Positions 1 to 5,878 of a stretch of 9,604 bases of DNA are shown here, piece after piece. Where the stretch lies: the NCBI GenBank assembly GCA_027016355.1, contig JALWAF010000087.1:664-10267 (forward strand), read 5' to 3'. The DNA comes from Candidatus Moraniibacteriota bacterium. GTDB lineage: Bacteria > Patescibacteriota > Minisyncoccia > Moranbacterales > GCA-2747515. The notes under the pieces are model-generated. The model was not told the origin of the DNA, did no database searches, and saw only the letters and a program-made list of their open reading frames with translations. The first letter of the stretch is position 1; each line of letters begins with the position of its first letter. Both the position numbers and the translations under genes were made by a program.

Positions 1-68
1 TATTGATGCTCAATGAAGAGTATTGGGAAAAAATAATGCTAGAGGAAAAAAGAGTATCTTTGGGGTAT

Positions 69-1121
69 ATGAAAATAGCAGTACTTGTGAGTGGAGGTGT
101 GGATAGTTCTGTCGCACTTCATTTACTAAAAAATAAAGGATATGATGTAGAAGCATTTTATCTCAAGATTTGGCTTGAAGATGATATGTCTTTTTTGGGT
201 GAGTGTCCTTGGGAAGAGGATTTGTTCTATGTAAAAAAAGTTTGTGCTCAGTGTGATGTGAAATTAAATGTTGTGCCACTGCAAAAAGAGTATTATGAGC
301 ATGTTGTGAATTATACAATTGATGCAGTAAAAAAAGGGTTAACACCAAATCCTGATATGCTTTGTAATAGAGAGGTAAAATTTGGTGCTTTTTATGATAA
401 ATATGGAAAAGACTTTGATAAAATCGCAACAGGGCATTATGCTCAAATTGAAGAATTAAATGATGGTAGTGTAAAGCTCAAACGTGCTCCAGATCCAGTG
501 AAAGATCAAACATATTTTTTGGCCATGATGCGTCAGAAGCAACTCCAAAAAGCAATGTTTCCTATAGGACAAATGAAAAAAAGTGAAGTACGTGAGTATG
601 CACTGAACAATAAACTTGCTACGGCGAAGCGTAAAGATTCTCAGGGAATTTGTTTTTTGGGCAAAATTTCATTTGCTGATTTTGTTAAAGAACATTTGGG
701 TGTACAAAAAGGAAAATTTATAGAAAAAGAAACAGGTAAAGAACTTGGAGAGCATGATGGTTTTTATTTTTATACAATTGGTCAACGAAGAGGTATTGAT
801 ATAAATGGTGGTCCGTGGTATGTGTGTGACAAAGACGTTGCAAAAAATATTATCTATCTTACACATGGCTATGCAGGCGAGGATCAGAGGCGAGATACAT
901 TTGATGTGCGGGATATAAATTGGATTAATGATATCCCCACAAAAAAAGAATTACAGATAAAGTTGCGACATGGAGAAAAATTTTATAATTGCAAAATAAA
1001 TATAGAAAATACAAATAAAGCACATATTGTACTTAGTGCAAAAGACCCTGGTATAACTCCAGGTCAATATGCAGTATTTTATGATGGTGAGTATTGTCTG
1101 GGTGGGGGAGTTATTATTTGA
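69..1121 (+). CDS. mnmA: tRNA-specific 2-thiouridylase MnmA
   Basis: This cytoplasmic enzyme adenylates and then thiolates U34 of Lys, Glu and Gln tRNAs at the wobble position, taking sulfur from a persulfide carrier. Seen, numbered from the ATG at 69: the PP-loop SGGVDSS at residues 8-14, directly after a first beta strand; the first catalytic cysteine in the NPDMLCNRE motif (Cys99); the second in DSQGICFLG (Cys195); an ATP/tRNA-binding TGHYA; and the C-terminal barrel motif DPGITPGQYAV. The length of 350 residues is close to the family norm (E. coli 368). The start is uncertain. The frame stays open to the window edge, with upstream ATGs at 6 and 36 and a TTG at 3. I chose 69 because family members put the PP-loop within about ten residues of the N-terminus. 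No good Shine-Dalgarno precedes it; AGAGGA at 41-46 is too far away. It ends in TGA. Confidence 0.95.
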   Translation: MKIAVLVSGGVDSSVALHLLKNKGYDVEAFYLKIWLEDDMSFLGECPWEEDLFYVKKVCAQCDVKLNVVPLQKEYYEHVVNYTIDAVKKGLTPNPDMLCNREVKFGAFYDKYGKDFDKIATGHYAQIEELNDGSVKLKRAPDPVKDQTYFLAMMRQKQLQKAMFPIGQMKKSEVREYALNNKLATAKRKDSQGICFLGKISFADFVKEHLGVQKGKFIEKETGKELGEHDGFYFYTIGQRRGIDINGGPWYVCDKDVAKNIIYLTHGYAGEDQRRDTFDVRDINWINDIPTKKELQIKLRHGEKFYNCKINIENTNKAHIVLSAKDPGITPGQYAVFYDGEYCLGGGVII

Positions 1122-1138
1122 TTTATAAAGCAATCATA

Positions 1139-1174
1139 CTGTCATTATTTAACTTGTGTGATATAATATGCGCA
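1139..1174 (+). promoter_or_regulatory. scpA promoter, extended -10, predicted leaderless start
   Basis: TGATATAAT at 1159-1167 is a perfect extended -10 element (TG-N-TATAAT). A 4/6 match to the -35 consensus, CTGTCA at 1139-1144, lies exactly 17 bp upstream. Counting the last T of the box as -7 puts +1 on the A of the ATG at 1174. It lies in the 46-base gap after mnmA. Inference only: no transcript data are available. Confidence 0.6.
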
Positions 1175-1875
1175 TGACATATCAAGTAAAAATGGAACAA
1201 TTTGAAGGTCCATTGGATCTTCTTTTAGATTTGATAGAAAGTGAAAAAGTAGATATTACACGTGTATCACTTGCAAATATTACTGATGAATATTTAAATT
1301 ACATCAATAATCGTGAAGACATTTCTTTGTATAACCTTACGGATTTTTTGTCAGTTGCTGCAAAGTTGATTTTGTTGAAATCTCATGCTTTACTACCTCT
1401 ACTTCAGTTAGATGATGATGAGGAAGAAGATTTAGAAGAATTAGAGCGACAATTATCTGCTTTGAAAGTTTTTAAAGATCATAATGAAGCTTTTAATAAA
1501 TTATTTGAACAGGCAAAGAGCTCTTATGGCAATAAAGGTGTATGGGGTCAAAGTGCACATTTCTGCCCCCCAGAGGGCATAACAGTTGATGATGTGAGAG
1601 CTTCATTTTTGTCTTCGCTTCATACAATTCCACGTATGGAAGAAATGGAAGAAAAGATTGTAAGTGATGTAATTTCATTGGAACGTCGTATTGTACAGAT
1701 TCAGCGTAGCGTGGAAGAACGGGCAACAACTGTTTTTTCTGATATTACGGCAAATGCAAAAGATAAATCTGAAGTTGTTGTATCATTTCTTGCCTTACTA
1801 GAATTGGTTAAACAGCAAATTATTATAGCAAAACAATCCGGAGTTTTTGACGATATTGAATTAAGTAATAAGTAA
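1174..1875 (+). CDS. scpA: Segregation and condensation protein A (ScpA kleisin)
   Basis: ScpA is the kleisin of bacterial SMC-ScpAB: its N-terminus binds the SMC neck, its C-terminal winged helix binds the SMC head, and its middle binds an ScpB dimer. The complex compacts and separates replicated chromosomes. Seen, numbered from the ATG at 1174: the diagnostic FEGPLDLLLDLI at about 10-21; helices with YNLTDFLSVAAKLILLKS at about 53-70; an acidic linker rich in Asp and Glu at about 80-92; and a C-terminal SEVVVSFLALLELVK helix at about 199-213. The 233-residue length is usual. Two ATGs compete, 1168 and 1174. The first touches the last base of the -10 box and would be upstream of the predicted transcription start, so I prefer 1174, which also gives the family-like N-terminus MTYQVKMEQFEGPLD. 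scpB follows after 18 bases. Confidence 0.93.
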   Translation: MTYQVKMEQFEGPLDLLLDLIESEKVDITRVSLANITDEYLNYINNREDISLYNLTDFLSVAAKLILLKSHALLPLLQLDDDEEEDLEELERQLSALKVFKDHNEAFNKLFEQAKSSYGNKGVWGQSAHFCPPEGITVDDVRASFLSSLHTIPRMEEMEEKIVSDVISLERRIVQIQRSVEERATTVFSDITANAKDKSEVVVSFLALLELVKQQIIIAKQSGVFDDIELSNK

Positions 1876-1893
1876 AATCATAAATTTTATTAT

Positions 1894-2469
1894 ATGGAAG
1901 AAAAAAAACAAAATATTGTAGCGATTTTGGAATCAGTGTTGTTTATGTATGGAAGAGAAATGTCTTTTTCACGAATTGGTGAATTACTTGGTTTATCTGA
2001 GAATGAAGTGAAAGACGTTATTGATAGGTTACAAAAGGAATATGAAACACGAAAAAATTGTGGTTTGCATATTATTGTGCAAGATGAACAAGTGCAGATG
2101 GTAACACATCCCGGTTCAGCAACAGTTATTGAACAAATGACAAAAAAGGAGCTGGAGGGACCACTGACACCTGTTGCAAGTGAAGTGTTGGCAATTATTG
2201 CATATCGTGGACCAATTAATAAAATTGATATTGAGGCAATCCGTGGTGTAAATTGTTCTTTTACTTTGCGAAATTTATTGCGACGAGGGCTTATTGAGAG
2301 AATTGTAAGTGATGACAGTAGACATTTACAACAATATAAAACCACAAATAATTTTTTGCGTGTACTGGGTATTGATTCTGTAGATGAATTGCCAGAATAT
2401 GAAGAACTTTCTCATGATAAGCGAATTGATGCAATTTTATACAATGAACAAAATAACAATGAATCTTAA
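1894..2469 (+). CDS. scpB: Segregation and condensation protein B (ScpB)
   Basis: ScpB is the dimeric winged-helix (kite) partner of ScpA in the SMC condensin. Seen: a first winged-helix region at about 8-75 with ILESVLFMYGREMSFSRIGE near the start, then a second at about 88-162 carrying the signature LTPVASEVLAIIAYRGPI and IEAIRGVN at 91-120. The family's usual YGTT-FL stretch is present as YKTTNNFLRVLGI at 148-160. The 191-residue length is normal. The ATG at 1894 is the natural start because the first helix follows at once; the 18-base gap from scpA has no Shine-Dalgarno. Its TAA shares one base with the ATG of the next gene (TAATG at 2467-2471), which suggests coupled translation. Confidence 0.93.
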   Translation: MEEKKQNIVAILESVLFMYGREMSFSRIGELLGLSENEVKDVIDRLQKEYETRKNCGLHIIVQDEQVQMVTHPGSATVIEQMTKKELEGPLTPVASEVLAIIAYRGPINKIDIEAIRGVNCSFTLRNLLRRGLIERIVSDDSRHLQQYKTTNNFLRVLGIDSVDELPEYEELSHDKRIDAILYNEQNNNES

Positions 2470-3536
2470 TGGTTGAAAAAATTACTACAAAACAACGCAC
2501 AACACTTGTAACATATCCGATTGCTGTTTTTGTATTTTTTGCTTTTTTGGTAGGTGTGAGTATTTTCTTGAATTACGTAGAAAGCAAGCCTAAACAAAAT
2601 GAGATAAATGAAAATGTAAATATACAAATAAATACAAGTCAAAAAGAAAAACAATTAAAAACGGTTTTGTCAAAACAAGGTGATTCACTAACTAGAGCCA
2701 CTTATCAACCAATTAAAAAAGAAGATTTTTCAGATTTAACCTTAGAAAATGCGCATGCAGCAATTGTGCTTGATGTAGATTCGGGGACAATTCTGTGGGA
2801 AAAAAATGCAACAGAAAAAAGAGCAATTGCGTCAATTACTAAATTAGTAACAGCCATGATAGTTATTGATCGTGTGCGTAATTTAAATGAAGTAGTTACG
2901 ATTCCAGAATCTGTCTTGAGCATTGAAGGTACAACTGTGGGATGTCCGACATCTGTAATTTGCAATAGTGAACCATTTCATGCAAATGAAAAAGTATATT
3001 TAAAAGACGTTCTTCGCTCTATGCTTATGTTTAGTGATAATGATGCAGCAACAGTTTTGGCAATTCATATTTCAGGAAGTGAAGAAGAATTTGCAAAATT
3101 AATGAATGCACGGATGAAAGAAATTGGCGCTGGTAATACACATTTTTGTCGTCCTTCAGGTTTGGAATTTGATGAAGATGTTGAATCTTGTTATTCCAGT
3201 GCATATGATATCGCACGTGTAATGGCACACTTACTTAGATATGATAAATATGATGTATTGTGGGATATGATGCGTACAAAAGAAGCAACATTTAAATCAG
3301 TCGATGGAACAATTGAACATGAATTAAAAAATACAGACAGACTTATCGGCGAGTTGCCAAACCTAGTAGGAGCAAAAACAGGATTTACGCCCAGAGCAGG
3401 ATATTGTCTGGCACTTGCCACATCTGATACAAGCGGTAAGCATAAAATAGTTTCAGTAGTACTGGATGATTATCATCGCTTTGATGATGTACAAAAAATG
3501 AGCGCATGGGCATTTGAAAATTATACTTGGCAGTAA
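2469..3536 (+). CDS. dacA: Membrane-anchored D-alanyl-D-alanine carboxypeptidase, peptidase S11 (DacA/DacB-like)
   Basis: This penicillin-binding-protein-fold serine peptidase removes the terminal D-Ala of peptidoglycan stem peptides outside the membrane. All three active-site motifs are visible: SITK at 122-125 with nucleophile Ser122, SDN at 189-191, and KTG at 303-305. Residues about 13-36 are one hydrophobic segment after a basic N-terminus, an uncleaved anchor or signal peptide. A polar linker of about 50 residues separates it from the catalytic domain (from about 93). The extra C-terminal beta domain of E. coli PBP5 is absent; the protein ends about 50 residues after KTG. An unusual stretch at 154-172 between the two first motifs contains two cysteines, Cys159 and Cys165. 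The start overlaps the scpB stop by one base, and the gene is followed by a terminator. The specific DacA versus DacB label is uncertain; the S11 assignment is secure. Confidence 0.9.
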   Translation: MVEKITTKQRTTLVTYPIAVFVFFAFLVGVSIFLNYVESKPKQNEINENVNIQINTSQKEKQLKTVLSKQGDSLTRATYQPIKKEDFSDLTLENAHAAIVLDVDSGTILWEKNATEKRAIASITKLVTAMIVIDRVRNLNEVVTIPESVLSIEGTTVGCPTSVICNSEPFHANEKVYLKDVLRSMLMFSDNDAATVLAIHISGSEEEFAKLMNARMKEIGAGNTHFCRPSGLEFDEDVESCYSSAYDIARVMAHLLRYDKYDVLWDMMRTKEATFKSVDGTIEHELKNTDRLIGELPNLVGAKTGFTPRAGYCLALATSDTSGKHKIVSVVLDDYHRFDDVQKMSAWAFENYTWQ

Positions 3537-3561
3537 ATAGTTTAAAACATGTAATTCAGAC

Positions 3562-3604
3562 AAAGCCATTCGACTTTAATGAGTTGGGTGGTTTTTTGTT
3601 TTTT
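3562..3604 (+). terminator. Intrinsic terminator of the scpA-scpB-dacA cluster
   Basis: The arms at 3562-3575 and 3582-3595 form a 14-bp RNA stem with no mismatch: ten Watson-Crick and four G-U pairs, closing a TTAATG loop. A T-rich tract runs to 3604, broken by a single G at 3598. The wobble pairs mean the hairpin is much better on the + strand transcript than on the opposite strand, matching the gene direction. It begins 26 bases after the dacA stop. Confidence 0.75.
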
Positions 3605-3605
3605 G

Positions 3606-3622
3606 TGTTATAATAATGTACA
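3606..3622 (+). promoter_or_regulatory. mraY promoter, extended -10, predicted leaderless start
   Basis: TGTTATAAT at 3606-3614 is a perfect extended -10 box starting immediately after the T tract of the preceding terminator. Expected transcription start is 3621-3622, at the in-frame ATG of 3622. No convincing -35 hexamer is seen; the best is TTGGGT with a 19-bp spacer, inside the terminator arm. The 79-base gap between dacA and mraY is therefore explained as terminator plus promoter. Confidence 0.55.
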
Positions 3623-4725
3623 TGTATATAGGAGTTAATGAAATTTGCGGATCGCCAGAAATTATTAATGTTTTAAAAGTGATGCTTACGGGCATGATTG
3701 CTTTTATGGTTGCGTTTTTAATTACCCCGATTTGGACACATTTTTTATATAAATATAAGCTTGGTATCAAAATCAAAAATAATGGAGTGCAGGGCGATAA
3801 ATTGCAATTTGTAAACACGCTCCATGCTGACAAATCAGGAACACCAACAATGGGAGGTGTAATTGTGTGGGTTAGTGTGTTTTTGTTTATCTTAGCTTCG
3901 CATTATATCTTTCCACTTATTGCCAATTTGATGAATACTGAATTTTTGGCAAGATTAGATTTTTTGTCTAGAAAACAAACATGGTTGCCATTATTTGCGT
4001 TGGTAGCTATGGGAGTATTGGGATTATTTGATGATGTTATGAGTGTGCGGGGTTGGGGTAGTAATAAGGGTGGTGGTATGAGGTTTGCTGCTAGGTTTTG
4101 GTGGCTTTTTGCAATTGCGGCATTAGGAGCTTGGTGGTTTTATGCAAAATTGGGCTGGGACATGATACATGTTCCAGGAGTTGGGGATTTTGGCATAGGT
4201 TTATGGTATATCCCACTTTTTATTGGTGTAATTCTTTTTACTGCGTTTTCATCTAATGAGACGGACGGACTTGATGGACTTAATGCTGGCGTGCTCATGA
4301 TGGCGTTTTCAGCTTTTACGGTCATTGCTTTTTCGCAAAACAAAGTTAATCTTGCTGCATTTTGTTTAGCTATTTCTGGAGCATTGCTAGCTTTTTTATG
4401 GTTTAATGTTTATCCGGCACGATTTTTTATGGGAGACACTGGGGCAATTAGTTTAGGAGCCACTCTTGGTGTTGTAGCTATGCTTACAAATTCTGTGTTC
4501 ACACTTTTTATAATTGTTTTTATATATGTCTTGGAGTCAGGTAGCGCACTTATACAAATGACATCAAAAAAGTTTTTCAAAAGAAAAATATTTCTTGCAG
4601 CGCCTATTCATCATCACTTTGAAGCTATGGGTTGGCCAGAGCCAAAAGTCACAATGCGAGCTTGGATTTTTACGGCAGTTATGGTAGTACTCGGACTTAT
4701 CATTGGACTTATTGGTATGGGATAA
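3622..4725 (+). CDS. mraY: Phospho-N-acetylmuramoyl-pentapeptide transferase (MraY)
   Basis: This integral membrane enzyme transfers phospho-MurNAc-pentapeptide from UDP to undecaprenyl phosphate, making lipid I, the first membrane step of peptidoglycan synthesis. Numbered from the ATG at 3622, the family motifs appear in order: LHADKSGTPTMGG at about 67-79, the aspartate pair Asp137-Asp138 in GLFDDVMSV, NETDGLDGLNAG at 212-223, FMGDTGAISLG at 269-279 (with the metal-binding Asp272), and the HHH triad at 330-332 in APIHHHFE. About ten hydrophobic segments are evident, as expected. The family's usual Lys three residues after the second Asp is Ser141 here, while a downstream lysine (Lys149, SNKGGG) is kept. 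ATGs at 3616 and 3622 are in frame. I prefer 3622 because the first falls between the -10 box and the predicted transcription start. GGAG at 3631 precedes an out-of-frame ATG, not this start. Confidence 0.94.
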   Translation: MYIGVNEICGSPEIINVLKVMLTGMIAFMVAFLITPIWTHFLYKYKLGIKIKNNGVQGDKLQFVNTLHADKSGTPTMGGVIVWVSVFLFILASHYIFPLIANLMNTEFLARLDFLSRKQTWLPLFALVAMGVLGLFDDVMSVRGWGSNKGGGMRFAARFWWLFAIAALGAWWFYAKLGWDMIHVPGVGDFGIGLWYIPLFIGVILFTAFSSNETDGLDGLNAGVLMMAFSAFTVIAFSQNKVNLAAFCLAISGALLAFLWFNVYPARFFMGDTGAISLGATLGVVAMLTNSVFTLFIIVFIYVLESGSALIQMTSKKFFKRKIFLAAPIHHHFEAMGWPEPKVTMRAWIFTAVMVVLGLIIGLIGMG

Positions 4726-4733
4726 TATAGATT
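4718..4733 (+). promoter_or_regulatory. Possible pgk promoter overlapping the mraY stop
   Basis: TGGGATAAT at 4718-4726 matches the extended -10 pattern except for G at the first position of the hexamer, and it spans the mraY stop codon. It would start transcription near 4733 and give a leader of about 28 bases consisting only of A and T. I see no -35. This is weaker than the other candidates; pgk could simply be co-transcribed with mraY, 35 bases upstream. Confidence 0.3.
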
Positions 4734-4760
4734 TTAATTTTTAATTTTAAAATATTAAAA

Positions 4761-5834
4761 ATGAATGATACAAAAATAAAAAAAATACAAGATGTAAATA
4801 TTTTTGGGAAAAAAGTTATTGTCAGAGTTGATTTTAATGTTTTACTCAATAGTGATAACAATGTTAAATCAACATACAAAATTTCTGCTGCAAAAGATAC
4901 TATTGATTATTTAATCGAAAATGGAGCTAGTCATGTAGCACTTCTTACGCATTTTGGTCGTCCAGATGGTAAGGTTGATGAAAGATATTCTGTCAAAAAT
5001 ATAACTGATGATATTGCTCAGATATTTGAGCGAGAAGTGGTATTTATTTCAGATTGTGTAGGACCTAAAATTGTTGAGATGATGAATAATTCAGCACAAA
5101 GTAAATTATTTTTGTTAGAAAATGTTCGTTTTTATAAAGAAGAAAAAGAAGACAAAAAAACTTTTGCCGCAAAATTATGTGCACCATTTGATATCTATGT
5201 AAATGAAGCATTTGGAGTTTCACATAGGAAACATGCGTCAGTGCATGCTATCACGAGATGTATCCCATCATATGCAGGACTGTGGTTGCAAAAAGAAGTG
5301 AATAATTTAAAACGTGTGAAATATGAGCCAATACATCCAGCTGTTGCAATAATAGGCGGAGCTAAGATTGACACAAAAATTCCAATGATAGAAGAGTTCT
5401 CTCAAAAATATGATACAGTTTTGGTAGGTGGTAGAACAGCAGTAGAAGCAAAAGAACGAAATATGAAATTTGGTGATAATGTTATTTTTCCAATTGATTT
5501 TGAATATAAATATTATGATATTGGTCCAGGGACAATTGAGAATTTTTGTAATGCAATAAAAAATGCAAAAACAATTGTGTGGAATGGACCAATGGGGTGG
5601 ATTGAGAAAGAAGAGTATAAAAAAGGTACACTTGCTCTTATTGAAGAAATTGCAAATAATACAGAAGCTTTTAGTCTTATCGGTGGAGGTGAGAGTGCAC
5701 AAATGGTAGATGAGAGTGGTTTTTTGGAAAAAATTTCATTTTTATCAACAGGTGGCGGAGCGATGCTGGCTTATTTGGGAGGTGAAGAAATGCCTGGCAT
5801 TGATGTGCTTTTGTGTAAAGGAGATAAATGTTGA
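4761..5834 (+). CDS. pgk: Phosphoglycerate kinase, short divergent form
   Basis: This cytoplasmic glycolytic kinase interconverts 1,3-bisphosphoglycerate plus ADP and 3-phosphoglycerate plus ATP. Conserved elements: VRVDFNV with Asp24 and Asn26, HFGRP at 64-68, LLENVRFYKEE (Arg123), NEAFGVSHRKHAS (Arg156), GGAKIDTKI with Lys202 and Lys206, DIGPGTIE at 253-260, VWNGPMGWIE (Glu282) and STGGGA at 329-334. Departures: the substrate arginine equivalent to E. coli Arg36 (DARIR) is Lys40 (YKIS); the nucleotide motif GGGDT reads GGGES at 308-312; and the segment between the GGG motif and DIG is about 30 residues against about 70 in E. coli. That gives 357 residues rather than the usual 385-415. Most catalytic residues remain, so I expect it to be active, but this is inference. 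The ATG at 4761 has an A/T-only leader and no Shine-Dalgarno. TGA is followed at once by TAA. Confidence 0.9.
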   Translation: MNDTKIKKIQDVNIFGKKVIVRVDFNVLLNSDNNVKSTYKISAAKDTIDYLIENGASHVALLTHFGRPDGKVDERYSVKNITDDIAQIFEREVVFISDCVGPKIVEMMNNSAQSKLFLLENVRFYKEEKEDKKTFAAKLCAPFDIYVNEAFGVSHRKHASVHAITRCIPSYAGLWLQKEVNNLKRVKYEPIHPAVAIIGGAKIDTKIPMIEEFSQKYDTVLVGGRTAVEAKERNMKFGDNVIFPIDFEYKYYDIGPGTIENFCNAIKNAKTIVWNGPMGWIEKEEYKKGTLALIEEIANNTEAFSLIGGGESAQMVDESGFLEKISFLSTGGGAMLAYLGGEEMPGIDVLLCKGDKC

Positions 5835-5840
5835 TAAGTA

Positions 5841-5857
5841 TGATATAATTAGTTTTA
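5841..5857 (+). promoter_or_regulatory. eno promoter, extended -10
   Basis: TGATATAAT at 5841-5849 is a perfect extended -10 box, identical to the one before scpA. It lies in the 44-base gap after pgk. Transcription would start at about 5856-5858, giving a leader of about 22 bases that is almost all A and has no Shine-Dalgarno. I see no good -35 hexamer, which extended -10 promoters can lack. Confidence 0.5.
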
Positions 5858-5878
5858 GTAAATAAAAATAAAAAAAAT

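Noticed and set aside
1044..1065. Inverted repeat GACCCTGG / CCAGGTC near the end of mnmA, considered as a terminator
   Set aside because: It encodes the conserved DPGITPGQ motif, has a bulge and no T tract after it.
1890..2345. 151-codon antisense open frame opposite scpB
   Set aside because: It mirrors the conserved scpB codons, its product is rich in Ser, Cys and Ile with no recognisable motif, and such shadows are common in AT-rich genes.
5307..5702. 131-codon antisense open frame opposite pgk
   Set aside because: Low-complexity Phe/Cys/Asn/Ile product typical of the reverse complement of an AT-rich gene; the + strand frame is clearly Pgk.
1119..5834. Possible UGA recoding (genetic code 25)
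   Set aside because: mnmA and pgk both end at TGA at the expected family C-termini, pgk with TAA directly after, and no gene needs UGA read-through.
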